Shown here piece by piece: positions 1-12,300 of a stretch of DNA of 64,000 bases (its first letter is position 1; each line of letters opens with the position of its first letter). The position numbers were made by a program, and so were the translations under genes. The stretch comes from Hysterangium stoloniferum (taxonomy: Eukaryota; Basidiomycota; Agaricomycetes; Hysterangiales; Hysterangiaceae): NCBI GenBank assembly GCA_015178975.1, contig WHVD01000169.1, positions 1 to 64,000 of the forward strand. Reading direction: 5' to 3'. Below the pieces are notes generated by a model. It saw only the letters and a program-made list of their open reading frames with translations, did no database searches and had not been told where the DNA came from.

Positions 1-1
1 T

Positions 2-966
2 TTTATAGCACATCAGTTCAATGGCGAAATTGTCTTTTACAGTCGTAAATCTCTTATGGAGGGTATTTGGGAGGTTGGAATGCAGGTTGAGCGCAATATC
101 GTACAAGCAGTGCAAGGTGTAGTCCCCCACATTAACAACTATGCGGCACCTCACGTTATCCTTATGGGAAAATGCGCCACCATCGGAATGCCTCCCCCTG
201 AAATGAGCTCCTTCGAGGATCTGCTCGTGAATCCATTGAAGATTACCGGAATGCGAGAACAAATCCAAACCCACGTTGTCCCTTTCAACAGCGCATTTGG
301 CAATTAATCGTGTGGATGGAAAAAGCAAAAGAAAAGTGTCTTACCTCTGGAGCAAATTGCAGAATGGACCTGGGCAGAGGATCCCATTTCTCCTTCCGCA
401 TACTTTACTCGCCCTTCATGGTTGCTGGCCGATCAAGTCGACAGCGAACAATGGACATTGCTGGACGTACTTTGAATTCGCGACTGCCGCCCCATTTGTT
501 ATCCATCCAGTATGCCATTTTTGTTTCTAAAAATTATCCGTTAACTAATTATGTGCTTTAGTCGATGAAAACCTTAGCCAATTACTTTTTTGAAAAAGTC
601 AACAGTGACGTCGCTAAAGAAACGCATAGTAAGGATGTTACATTCTTAATAATCTTCAAAGTACTTACAACTCTCGAAAAAACTGTCATAAATTGTCCTA
701 CACCTCCTCTGTTCAGCTTGTCATCCAGCGACTCCGACTACGACATCCCATTCGCAAAACGAACTTTCAACCCTAGAAACAATGTTCTCATACCATCAGC
801 TTCCAGCTCATCCTCTGAATCCGACAAATTTTATCATTTCAAGTTGAAGAGACTTTTGGATAATGCCGAGGAAGGTTTCCCTCTCAAAAGGACAGCTATT
901 GGAGAGAAAGACGAATGTGATGAAGATAAGACTTTTAGGATGATGCAGGTGTCAGACTATGACTAG
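2..966 (+). CDS. Unrecognised gene, 3' part (5' end outside window)
   Basis: An open frame runs into the window from the left edge and has coding-like composition. It meets TAA at 305, but the same frame resumes as plausible coding sequence to 466. A possible 99-nt intron at 227-325 (GTGAAT...AAAAAG) would remove the stop in frame; otherwise this is a nonsense mutation. An intron at 467-561, ending in a CTAAT-like branch site and TTTAG, would join GAC to TCG-ATG and continue to TAG at 966. The C-terminal part is rich in Ser and Asp/Glu, with two serine clusters (around 720 and 800) and a basic KLKR/LKR stretch. I recognise no domain. It could be a real gene with four or more exons or a decaying one. 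The exon structure is inference. Confidence 0.35.
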
Positions 967-1002
967 GTTTGCTCAAAGTGAAAGAATGAGGGGATTATTG
1001 TC

Positions 1003-1792
1003 ATATATTTTATCACTTTGTTTCTTTGTTTAAACCTTTAAGGGACATTAGTCAAATAGTAGAGGACTGGATCCTTTAACTTTGGCTCAAGAGTCTAAGA
1101 TGTCATTGTTCTGATAACATAAGATTTATTGCTAGCTCTAAACCCTAGAATTAGCATATCTTAACCCTAAGTAGCTAGATGGCACTGCCATGGAAACCAG
1201 CAGAGTCATGGATTACATATTAATAAGGTATCTCTAGCCCTTATAGTATGCAATCTACCCCATCTCCTTGACTACATATTGAGGGAGATGACACATTGGT
1301 GAGTCATATCAATATGACTATGCAATGAGTTATGATCAGAGCTATGACTCAGATACATAGTCATAGCTGGTTGGATGACTCTGAAATACACTTATGAGTC
1401 AAGTATGGGAAATACTGACTCATTCTCCTAGTCACATTACTTAGTAAGCAGGATCCTGGACTAGTATAAATACAGGCTCAAATCATGTATTTAGGATATC
1501 ATTCAATATCACATCACTTGCTCATTTAGCTACACTTGCCCACCAGGTCCACACATTGTGCTTAAGTTGAGTACTCTCCTTGCCAATCTGTTGACTGTCT
1601 TGTTTCCTTGAGTTGAGCTTTCTCCTCGGAAAAGGGACATGGGCATGTAGTTGAATAAAAGTGGATACTGATTTAATCGACAAAACTCCTACATACAGAT
1701 TAATTTGAATTTGAATCTCCTTTCTCAAGCTACACTACTTAACTCAAGTAAAAAGAGTTTACAAGTATGCTAAATAGTAATAGAACATTACA
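1003..1792 (-). repeat. LTR-like dispersed repeat R1, copy 1
   Basis: This aligns over its whole length with 16519-17387. Shared landmarks are the start ATATATTTTA, a TATA-like AGTATAAATACAGG segment near 1463, and the end ACATTACA. Read on the minus strand it starts TGTAAT, and a TATCAGAAC stretch near 1115 resembles the start of a tRNA primer-binding site, so it may be an LTR plus leader. No matching direct repeat flanks this copy. No coding capacity is seen. Confidence 0.6.
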
Positions 1793-1866
1793 CGAATACT
1801 CTAGGGTTCTCCATTCCATATATTAGTTACATAACATCTATTTTAGAAGAATAAGAAATCACCCAG

Positions 1867-3374
1867 GGAGGGTGTTTATAATTACTATACTCTCAAATAT
1901 ATACTAATAAAAGTCTTATTTTTACAAAACTCTATCTTTAAATAGTGATATCTACTCTAAAACAATTATATCATCAAAAAACAACCATCAGAAATAGTTC
2001 TCCATATTACATCTTATACAACCCATAGTTATTTAACAAATTCCATTGTATAATATAATTTCCTTCCTTTTACGGATGACTACTAATACTTTTATTAGTA
2101 CTTTTTTTTTAAAAAGTTGTAATGTAGTTATTTCCATGTAAAATATGTAAAATATTATTGGAAATTTTTCAAAACACAACTGTCTTTATTACTGTAAGTA
2201 AAACCCCCTATATATTCTGGGTATGTTGAATCAAGTAGAAATCTGTTCATATTGACAGATCCATTCTGAAGTAATGTTAGGGTACGTACATGGCAGGTTT
2301 CCAGAGAAACCTGTGGAATATCTGGTAGGACTTGGCTTCAGCTTATAGGCTGCACCCTCGTGAGATCATGTCATCCAATTTCAGACAGGCAGACAGGAAT
2401 CCCGGGGAGTCTGGGAGGGGTTCGTGGATTGAGAGGTTGGGAGTCGAGATAAATAAGAGAGATGTAGATGCGCCAGAGCCCATGGGCTCCAACTAGCATG
2501 AGCAGTGTAATTCAAGTAGGAGTTTAGAGCGGAAAATGTATTAGATTACTGGGGGGAATCTAAGCCAATTTTCTGACTGGATTGTATGTATTGTATGTAC
2601 AACATCTGCCAGACTATATAGACTGTGGAATGAATGACATACCAAATCCAGTAATAATGAGATGAAACTAGCAAAACATAAAACAAGAATAGTAAACACC
2701 AAATTTGGTGTTAGGAACAGGATGGAATGGAGCAGAGTCTGAATTATGACAAATCATAAACCATAACAGGAAATAAGGCAGGAGTGGAGTCCAAATTGTG
2801 ACAGGTCATTTGACTAAAATGGGAACGGGGCTCTCTTAGAGGGATGACGGGTTTTCCGAGCAGGATCCGGTGACTGATGTGCAGGACAAGGTCAGACATA
2901 CATAGACAGGGACGGAGTCTGGTGGGTATGTATTCCGGTGACTGATACACGATGTAACACAGTCGAACATAGACAAGTCTGATGTATGGAGTCCAGCGGG
3001 ACTTCCGGTAAACTGACAATTAGTATGTATAGGGTGTGGGTGCATATAAGTTAGTGCCCAGAGTCTGGCAGGAATTCCGGTCGTAACAAGCAATACATAT
3101 GTATTTAGAGGTACCAATGATATATGTACATATGCATGGAATGGACTATCTAAATGTATCTATTTTTTTAAAGTATTAGTGTTTCAAATTACTAATTTTT
3201 TTTATTGTCTACTCGTGTCCAGAAAGATTCTTTAGTTTGTAATGTATGAGAGTGTTTAAAACTTTTTGAAAGTTTTAAAAACCAAATTATGTTTGAATCA
3301 CATCCCAGAGGTTTAAATGACATTTAGAGTATATTAGAATTTGGTATACATACTTAATAGTTTTCAGATATCCT
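1867..3374. mobile_element. 1.5-kb insertion with 5-bp TSD CCCAG, class unknown
   Basis: The intact target is seen at 23538-23542. Here CCCAG occurs at both 1862-1866 and 3375-3379. The ends begin GGAGGGTG and finish ATATCCT, with no convincing terminal inverted repeat. The inner part is AT-rich without an ORF of note and carries its own solo LTR at 2275-3088. A non-autonomous element is the best guess; the class is not resolved. Confidence 0.55.
2275..3088 (+). mobile_element. Solo LTR, family L1 (TGTTA...TAACA)
   Basis: 814 bp with termini TGTTA and TAACA, matched by 39532-40356 and, inverted, by 25430-26178. Flanking pentamers are AGTAA and AGCAA, a one-mismatch target duplication. It contains the shared core GGACTTGGCTTCAGCTTAT followed by GCTGCACCCT. 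No internal region is adjacent, so this is a solo LTR left by recombination. Several CpGs present in the 39.5-kb copy are TpG or CpA here. Confidence 0.8.
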
Positions 3375-3623
3375 CCCAGAACATGATACTTTTGTCCTGT
3401 CTGTTACCAACCAAGTGAGGCTGATACCACAGCCTTACAGAGAACAAGGAAAGTGACACATAAAATCTGAATGAAAGGTACAATATAGTCAGGTGGTTGG
3501 AGCAATTACAGAGATGGGAACAAATGGAAGCATAGCTAAGGGTTCTGATCATCATGCAAATACAGGGCTGTCTAGAAGGGTAATGCATATAAATGACAAC
3601 TGAGCATATTTTGGGCAAGGCTG

Positions 3624-5446
3624 GGGATTCTGGGCAGGAGATAATGACTTTGAGAAGTAGTGAGAGTCAATGAGAAATGAGAAAGTAATCCAGATGAAAG
3701 TCAAATCCTGGGTGGATTCCAGACATGGGTCTGAATGGCACCCCCCCACTAAGGCCAAATTACCAAGGAAGTCTAGGGGTATGGAAAAAGATCACAGTGA
3801 TATGTCAAGAGGTCATGTGATCTGGTAGTAATTGTTCAAGGGGGAGAAAATCCTATAAGAAACCAAAAAACTCAATTTTTCTTTGTTCACAACTCCTACC
3901 AGTACTGCCACACAGCCACAGCCCAAGCCCACACCCAAAGCTGTGAAAACATCATTGTGACAGGTTGGAGCATTGGGAATGTCAGCCTCCACTCCTATGG
4001 GAAAACTGGTGGCTGCCCAGCTAAAGCATCAGGTGGAGGAGAGAAGGTGAAAGTGGGAGGAGGATGAGAAGGATGTGTAGGGAGGAGGAGGCCATTGAGG
4101 TAGGGCAGACCAGGAGTGGAAGGAGGCAGAGGCCTCCAGAAAGATGCATGCTGCATGTTTCAGATTAGTAGTACAATTAACAGATAGTCTATATATAGTC
4201 TTCCATAGTCATGCACTTACTCTCCAGTTTGTATCTCAAATTGATCTAATCTACTCCTTTGTTCTTTCTGTACACTCGATACTTGGAACTCCTTGGAAAT
4301 CTGGGTATATATACTGTACATCTTTCATGTAATCATCCATTGGCTTGAAATAAGGACACCTGAACATGTGTACAAGGGTGCAGCACATAAGGTGAAGCCA
4401 AGTCCTTCTTGTACCCTGGTAATATTCTGATACCCCCCAGATAACTTCCCAGAAAGCCTGCAGACTATTCCCTGGACTATCTCCCAGGAAATACCCAGAC
4501 CATTTCTGGCCTATAAATCATCCAAATTGGCCCAGGAATGGCTGAGATATGAGGCAACAAAGTGCAAGGTGGTTGTGCAGGTGGATAGAGTGTAGCAGAG
4601 TGTGTGGGAAGTGGATGGGGGTGTTGTATGTAGCATCTGTAGGGTTAAATAACAGCTATGTATGGTTCCTTTAGAAGCCAGGGCTCAAATCACAGTCTTG
4701 AATCCTAGCACTGCAACCTCCAATAGTCCAGAAATCATCTCAAGGGGGAATATGTAGGTGCATCACTTGGAAAGGATGCCTGATTGTCATTATATCAGCC
4801 CATCTCAACAGAAGTAAGATACACAACATCTAAACTATGCTAACTGTAGGTGCTGATGAATCAGTATTTGGTGTAGGGTTTGTGGGTGCTTAAGCAGCCA
4901 AAATTGGGGGTAAGTGCAATATAATGAGTCAGTAGGTACTAGGGTAGTTGAGTACACTAAAGTATCTATGTCTTTGTGACATGAAATGAGCTTATTATGG
5001 CCCCAGGGAGAATCCTATGTCCATGATATTTTTTGTTTGCCTAGCTGGCTTGTGCACCATTAAGGCCAGACTTGTAAACATGCATAAACCATGTTTTGGC
5101 AAATGTCCGGATTTGATGCTGAGCTTACATAAGTGGCAAAAATTGTTTGAGGTATCCCATGTAACCCTCACCTATTCAACTTGTAATTCCATTTGAGGAT
5201 TTTTAAGCAATAAAATAAAAATAACCTTATATCTTTTTTTTGAGGGATAATTTATCTAATATTGGATGATAGTATTATGTATGTATTATATTCAATTAAA
5301 TACATACATACATACATCTATGGTCCCAATTATTATGATTTGATGTTGCTGACAGGGCAGTAGCTGGTGAAAGACCAGGGCTCAGATGGGTGCTTATGGT
5401 TAGCACAGTTTAAATGTTGTGAATCTTACCCAGCTCCCTTTCCTTA
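3624..5446. other. No gene seen; decayed repeat sequence
   Basis: AT-rich, CpG-poor sequence with no ORF resembling a protein. A minus-strand copy of the LTR core (GCAGCACATAAGGTGAAGCC) lies at about 4371-4408. Short tandem TACA units occur near 5300. This is probably old retroelement debris. Confidence 0.5.
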
Positions 5447-5719
5447 TTTTAGAATTGGTGATGAAAGCACCCTTTTCCTAGGGGCAATTCACCCATTTCC
5501 CCACTTTTTCATATGAAGATGCTAATTGTGGACCATGCATTCTGAAGTTAACGCATGCCAGAACCAGTGTACACCTAGACTAGTACCAAACCTATCATGT
5601 CAGAAGGTGATTCACTAACTGACACATTGATTGATAAACAAGTACTATTATTACAAGTCTATTACCCACTTGTAGATTGTGTATTACAATACATAAGTCA
5701 ACTCATACTATTTTTAATA
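5447..5719 (+). mobile_element. Solo LTR related to Copia-1 LTR
   Basis: 273 bp that align with the reverse complement of the Copia-1 LTR (8995-9265), including the shared GATGCTAATTGTGGACCATG and the end TTTTTAATA. It is flanked by perfect 5-bp duplications CCTTA (5442-5446 and 5720-5724). No internal sequence remains. Its relative at 45622-46286 carries a further nested insertion. Confidence 0.75.
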
Positions 5720-5932
5720 CCTTAAGTAGACACAGTTTACATGGCCATTTGCTTAACATGCACTCTTTCAAAACAGAAGAGTCCCCCAAGAGTCACAAGA
5801 TCATTGCTTGCAAACACATTTTGCTCTCTGAGAATGGTTGGGATACAATGCTATTTTCATAACAGTTGGTAGGAGTCCATTTGATATGCTTTTATGCATG
5901 GAGGGATAATAGCTATCTGGGTGTTGGACTGA

Positions 5933-6430
5933 TTATACAACCATCCAATGTATATTATCAATGTTGTAAGCCTTGCTGCTGCATGTGCAGTACAACTCCA
6001 GATGTATGGTCACAGTGCTCTCATACTTTATTGTGACAGACTGAGAAATTTCATGTGCATGTCATAGATTTCAATTGATAAATACACCCTGCTCCATAGT
6101 ATTGTCATTTGAGTGACAGTCCATATTAGATACATGTTACTGTTCAATTGTGTAATACTAGCATTGTTTCCCAGGGTCAAGTGGTGTAATTGGGAACACC
6201 CTTGCTATACATGCAGAAGCCCAAGATTCAATTCCCAGTCTGGCCATTCATTTTCTACACTTTTAACAGTTACATTCTGCTGTACACATTTCTTGAACTA
6301 AAATGTGACAACCTCCTCCCAATCATATCTTGATATACACTGTTAATCAATAAGCAAACCTGAAGTTGAACCTTTGATTCCCTTCATCCTTTGTCGTAGA
6401 AAGGTAATTGGACCTCTCCTAAAACAGGCA
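5933..6430. repeat. Segmental duplication, 3' flank of transporter copy A
   Basis: This stretch aligns with 41133-41635 downstream of copy B, so the A/B duplication is larger than the gene. Copy C shares only scattered blocks here and lacks the small insertion at 6141-6268. Confidence 0.8.
6141..6268 (+). mobile_element. Miniature LTR-like insertion with tRNA-like core
   Basis: 128 bp with ends TGTT...TAACA, flanked by GTTAC duplications at 6136-6140 and 6269-6273. The copy at 41348-41473 has TGTTA...TAACA. Copy C has the region without it. Inside, 6171-6243 resembles a tRNA: a D-arm-like GGTG/CACC stem around TAATTGGGAA (A box) and a TTCAATTCC stretch (B box). Pairing of the acceptor and anticodon stems is imperfect, so it is not a functional tRNA gene. 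It could be a tiny LTR element or an odd SINE. Confidence 0.55.
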
Positions 6431-8735
6431 TCAGTTCGTGAGATCCATGATAACTTGATTCGCTGTTACCTCTTCGCTCATAGCACTCCACTTTTTTTCT
6501 CTTTGCGCATTCCGCCACTTGTAATAAAACCTCGTACCAGGATACAAAACAAAGATGTTCACCGCACATATGATTATCAAGTTGTGATTACCACGAACGT
6601 CTGGACTTATAATTTGTAAGTAATAAATAACTGTAAATGAAGAAGTTACAGACATCTGGGAGCGTCGTCGGCTCTATAGATATTGGCGTATACAATGGCT
6701 GATGCTTGCACAAACATATTGTACAGCGAGGCGTTTATCGTTCGGTTGGCAACACCGCCAGCATTTCGGGAGGCCCATGCAACCTCTGGATGATAGTTTA
6801 ATACTGGTCGTTGAGGGGATTCAAAGAGATTTCAAAGACGTACGAATAGCGTGCGTCTATTATACACGTCAGTGAAATGTATGTGACAGGGACAAATGGG
6901 CTCACGTAGGGGTAAGATAATAATACAGAAGCAACCGTCTGGATTGAAAAGTCGACATAAGCATGTATAATTTAGGCACCAAAAAGACTCACATAAAATA
7001 TCCACGGATTGGGATGTGCAGGTAAGATGTATAACGCTATAAGGCAAGGGAGGACCCAAACATCTTGTATCGCCGCGACCAATGAACGACTGTCAAAGAC
7101 TTCGGAAAGTAGCGTGATACCTATAAGAGTGAACAATCCGGCAACAGTTGATGGAATCGTAAGAAGATTGATGTCCAATGTGGAAAATCTATCGAAAAAC
7201 AATCGCTTAATGACAATCATTAGAGAATAGAGGAATATCTACCCGAGGTTCTTCAGACTAAGGGTTAGATACTGGCTAGGCGGGCCAGACGGTAATCCGA
7301 ACATCAATCCAAGTATGTAGATAGGGTAGAGATCAAAATTAAGTATCCCTTTCCAGAGATCCTTCAGATTGAGCCCCTGTCGATTATGCATATCGGACTA
7401 GTTTCAAAAGAATCAGTCGGGGAAAAAATAAAGTGAGGAGAGGACTGACTTTGGTGGGATCGTCGCGCAAAACCCTGTTCACCATGATCACTTCTTCTCT
7501 TTCTGTAAACCAACCCTCGGGTCTGAACCAGGCCTTACTCTGCGTGGGTGAGGGAGGCATTTGGAAGAAGGTGGCGACACCGATGGAAAGAGTAATAAAC
7601 CCTCTGAAGCGAGGATGATTAGAATGAAAAGGTTGAAGCGTAGTTAGAAGAGCTACTCTATCAGGAAAAGCCAGCTAGAGATCAGGCATATCAGACGAAG
7701 CCCCTTACAAACATGTTCCAATGAATGAGATCACGTACCGCCACCCCTCTTTCCCGTTTACACCTCTCATCCGTAGAATTCCAAAGGCAAGAAATGATCC
7801 TATCACAGTGCAGACATTCGATGAGCCCCAGAAATATGCCAGTCGAAGAGGAAGTTCAGTTTTTTTGTAGAAATCTGTCGCGCGTATACTTAGGTGCCAG
7901 TCAAAAAGGTATTCCGAGAGACTCACAACTGAGATATAAAATAAGATCTGGAATAAATCCACCCTGGATAAACCCGAGCAATGCACGACAGACCAAAAAG
8001 CTGGTCCGTCCGCTTAGCCAAAACTGAGCGGAAGTAACGATGGACCATAAACACATTTGAATAGGAATCCAGCGATCCGGTCCAAGGCGTTTAGAGACGA
8101 GCTGAGACGGCAACTCTGCACACAAGAAGGACAGGCGAAATACAGTGTTTCCAAGATTAAAGTCGTTGGTGGAAAGGTTCAAATCCTTCAGAATGCCATC
8201 GCTATTTGCGTTAGAAAGGTTGTTCCGGTCGAGGTTCAGAGCAGAAAATGAAATCGCGGCCCAGAGCATTATGCGCCAGTCTATCTTGCGTACGATCGCC
8301 TTTTGATAAGTTAGTTGAAGATCAAAGTATGGTATTCTAAAAGCTCACCCGCTCTTCACGGTATGTCCATCTGGCCGACGGATCAAATCGATGTAGATTT
8401 TCGTACTTAGGGGACGGCTTGAAATGAGGAGCGAGTACAGGATCGTCATACACTGACTCCTGAAAATAAATCCTATAAGTGAAACTATCCATGCATGTTG
8501 CAGGTTTGTATACCTCCGTAGCAATGGCGTCTAGATCCACCGGTTTAAGCTCGTGCCTTCTAAATAACACATCGATAAATCTTGGTGCCCCCTTGGTCAA
8601 AGGAGCAAGGTCTGTCTTCCCCACGATCTCGATGCTCTTGACGAAGGACCTCTCCTTCTGTATGGACGCGGGCGTGGACGGGGTCGAGGAGCCGTCACGG
8701 TCCTCTAGGACTGTTACTGAAGCTGGAGAAGGCAT
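6431..8735 (-). CDS. MFS permease, allantoate-permease-like (Dal5/ACS family), copy A
   Basis: A plasma-membrane proton-coupled carrier of the anion:cation symporter type. The family moves allantoate, nicotinate, pantothenate and related small acids; the substrate here cannot be told. I derive exons 8735-8514, 8459-8349, 8299-7927, 7874-7739, 7674-7657, 7603-7450, 7397-7243, 7188-6993, 6938-6906, 6856-6844, 6785-6654 and 6600-6431. They sum to 1713 nt (570 aa) in frame. Family landmarks: an [18 protein letters not shown] segment in exon 3, MPPSPTQ, GWFTERE, LRDDP and DMHNRQ across exons 6-7, AWASRNAGG in exon 11 and YRADDAPRY across exons 11-12. Two exons are tiny (18 and 13 nt). The start MPSPAS is conserved in all three copies. 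The gene looks intact, but its upstream region is split by a transposon at 8930. Confidence 0.88.
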
Positions 8736-8994
8736 CTATTTTGACCGTAGGGGTAATTACAAACTAGATGTCAGAAGGCAAAAGGAAGCAAACGCTGCGT
8801 GTTATAATGATCATTAATTATATCATATCTTTTAAGAGGGGAAATTAATGGCAAAAAGATAGAAGCACCGTCCCATCTTCTTTCCAAGTGGCGCAATAGT
8901 TGGCAGTTAGAACAACCGATAAGCGTGAATAGTGATTGGCAAGGCCCGGCCTCAGGCCGTGGGCCGCCTGAGCCGGGTCCTGAAAAGCCCAAGC

Positions 8995-9265
8995 TATTAA
9001 AAATAGTATGAGTTGACTCTATTGCAATACACAATATACAAGGGTTTAATAAGCTTGTAATAAAAGTATTTGTTTCTCAATATCTTGTGTCAGTTAGTGT
9101 AGCACCTCCTGACAATATAGGTTGGATGCTCTGGGAGGTGTATAGTGGTTCTGACACACATTAACCTCCAAAAGCATGGTCCACAATTAGCATCTTCATA
9201 TGAAAAGTTGCAATAATTGGTGGACTCCCCCTATAAAAAGGTGTGTTTCATCATCAAATTTAACA
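8995..9265 (-). repeat. Copia-1 3' LTR
   Basis: Left-hand LTR on the plus strand, 3' with respect to gag-pol. It matches 13540-13810 over 271 bp. Confidence 0.93.
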
Positions 9266-9304
9266 CACCCCCTTGATGAAACACTTTTTTAATCCCATAT
9301 CTGT

Positions 9305-12300
9305 TCAATTTCCTAATCCCATCATAGATCTGAACTTTTCCACCTTTGGTTTTGGTAATGCTTTGGTTAAGATATCTGCCGGCATTTCATCTGTTTGTAG
9401 GTAGATAGGGTTGATTGATTCCTTTTCTACCATGTCATGTAACCAGTAGTAGCATAGGTCCAGATGTTTCATTCGTCCATGATGTTCTGGATTCTTGGCT
9501 ACAGTTAGTGCTGACTGGTTGTCAATGAAGAGTTTTGATGGACATGGTGCCTTGTATCCCAATTCCTTTAACAGGTTCTGCATCCAACAGATCTCCTTCC
9601 CTGCTGCAACTGCAGCAACATATTCAGCTTCTGTGGTGGATAGTGTCACAATTGGTTGTAGTTTGCTGCTCCAACATACTGCTCCTGATCCCACTTTGAT
9701 TATGTACCCTGTTGTTGATTTTCCACTGTCCTTGTCTCCACCATAACTAGCATCACTGAAGCCAACGAATAGATCTGTATTTAATGGATCAGGACCATAT
9801 GTGAGTTTCATATCCATAGTTCCCTTCAAATATCGGAATAGATGCTTGACAGCCTTCCAATGTGCTATACCAGGGTTTGAATTAAACCGAGCCAATACTC
9901 CTGCAGTGTATGCAATGTCGGGACGGGTGGTAGTGGCCAAGTACATCATGGACCCAACTGCATTAATGTAGGGAATGTCACGCATTTCATTCTGTTCCTC
10001 CATGGTTTTGGGTGACTGATCTGATGATAGTTTTGCCCCTGGATCCATGGGTGTACCCACTGTATGACAATTTGACATCCCAAATTCCTGTAATTTGTTC
10101 AAGATGTACTGGCGTTGTGATAGAGAGATAGTCCGCTTTTCTCGATCTCGTGTGATTTCAATGCCTAATAGGAAAGATGTAGGTCCTAGATCCCTGAGTT
10201 TGAAATGTGTAGCTAATTCAGCTACAAAATCATCCAGGACTTTTTCGGATGGTCCTGCAAGGGTGATGTCATCTACAAATATGGGAACAATGACTTTGAT
10301 TCCATCTCGTTGATAGATATAGACCGATGGATCAGAATAAATCCGCTTGAAGTCCATTTTCTCTAGTACACTCCGCAGGTGTTTGCTCCAGAGATTGCTT
10401 GCCTGCTTGAGTCCATAGAGCGACTTGTCTAGTCTACATGCTACATCTGATCCTCCTTGGTGAAATCCTTCTGGCTGGACCATGTATATTTCTGCATCAA
10501 TATCACTGTTGATGAATGCATGTGATATGTCAACTGATCGGAGGTGAAGGCCTTCTGCTGCAGCCAGTGCTAATACTAGACGAATAGTAGCATGGCGCAT
10601 TGTTGGGGCAAAAATCTCTGTATAGTCAAATCCTGGTCTCTGGTTGTATCCTTTAGCAACCAATCGTGCCTTAAACCGTTCTATTGATCCATCTGCCTTG
10701 CGTTTCACTTTGAAAACCCATTTTGATCCTATAGCCTTTTTTCCTGGTGGTAGTTTCATTATGGTCCAAGTTCCATTGCTCATGTGTATGTTCATTTCCT
10801 CCAAGGCTGCCTCTCTCCATTGTCTTGCCTGTGGACCATTCATTGCCTCTGTAAATGTCCTTGGTTCAGAAATAATTGACACATGTGCCTCCTCCAATTC
10901 CACTTCATCGGTACTGTCAGAAGTGGTAGGATTGGGTTCCCAGGTTTTCCACCATTCATTAGGAGGTTTTTTGTTGCGCAAAGGTTTTCGAATAGCAATT
11001 GGTCTGTTATCTTCCTCCTCCTCTTCCTCCTCCTCATTATCTGTGATCTGGGGGGGTGGTGTGATAACATTGTCTTCGGATTCGGGTACAGGGATTTCAT
11101 GATCCTCCACAGGGGCAGTTGGTAATTCATTTGGTGGATTATCATCTTCTTCAACAACTGGACCCCCTGGGATATAATCCCTCGTACTTGATTCATCCTT
11201 CCCACCAGTATCTGGAACTTGTGGTGGTTGGTGTTTCCATGTGTATCGTTCATCGAATTCAGCTCGTTCACTGATCACTATCCTTCTTGTCAATGGGTTG
11301 TAGAATAACCATCCCTTATACCCTTCAGGATACCCAATGAAGATGCATTTCTCCATGTGAGATCCCAGGCTTGATCGTTTATCCTTTTGAATGTGGACAT
11401 ATGCAATGCATCCCCAAACTCTGATGTGACTGATATTTGGTTTCCTTTTGTGCCAAATTTCATATGGAGTTTTGTCCTGTAAGGCAGATGATGGGCAGTG
11501 GTTCCAGATGTGTACAAATGCAGCCAGGCAGTACTCCCAGAAGTTCTTGGGTAGTTCAGACTCTGTTAGCATGGTTGTAATCCCTTCTGCTAATGTCCGG
11601 TTTGCACGCTCTGCCATTCCGTTTTGTTGAGGTCTATTACGGACTGTATGCTGACGCAAGATACCATGTTTATCGGTGAATTCAATGAATGCCCTTGACA
11701 TGTATTCTCCACCCTTGTCATCCCTAAGTTTCTTTATTTTCCGTCCAAGGAGGTTTTCTGCAAATGCTTTGTACCGTTTGAATGCCCAGAAAACACCACT
11801 TTTGGACTTGATTGGGATGACGTAATAGAATCTTGAAGCCTCATCAATGAATGTAACCCAATAGTAACATCCAGATCGGGATCTTGTGCCAATATAATGT
11901 ACATCTGTATGTACCAACTCCAAAGGTTCATTGCAGTGATGTTCTGAGGGGGGAAATGGGTTGGCATGCATCTTTCCTGCAAGACATGGTTCACAAATTG
12001 GATCTGGTTTAGCCTTTGAATTAAGTACCAATCCTTTGACCATGTTTCTTCTCATTAGATTCTTTATCCCCTCATAGTGGTGATGTCCCAATCTTCTATG
12101 CCACAGAGACAGATCTAGAGGTAAAGTAGAGGACATGTGCACATTCTCCATTCTATTTATAATAGTCTTGCCATCCAAGTAGCCCACATTTCGATCAGTG
12201 ATTGATGCAGTGAATAAAAGATTCCCATGGCGATTAAATCTTATGGTTTTGGATGAAATGTGTACATCAAATTCTTTATAACGTGTGAGATATAGGACAG

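Larger units (their letters stand above)
1794..3623 (+). repeat. Repeat R2, copy 1, split by an insertion
   Basis: 1794-1866 and 3375-3623 together match the continuous stretch 23467-23782. In this copy the two halves are separated by 1508 bp. No gene is recognisable in R2 itself. It contains TATA-like and AT-rich sequence only. Confidence 0.7.

Noticed and set aside
6171..6243. Functional tRNA gene
   Set aside because: The D-arm and T-loop look right, but the anticodon and acceptor stems pair poorly, position 33 is not T, and the copy at 41.4 kb differs in the anticodon region. Reported as a tRNA-like core instead.
10644..11102. 152-aa ORF on the plus strand
   Set aside because: It is the antisense shadow of the Copia-1 polyprotein, mainly of its acidic linker.
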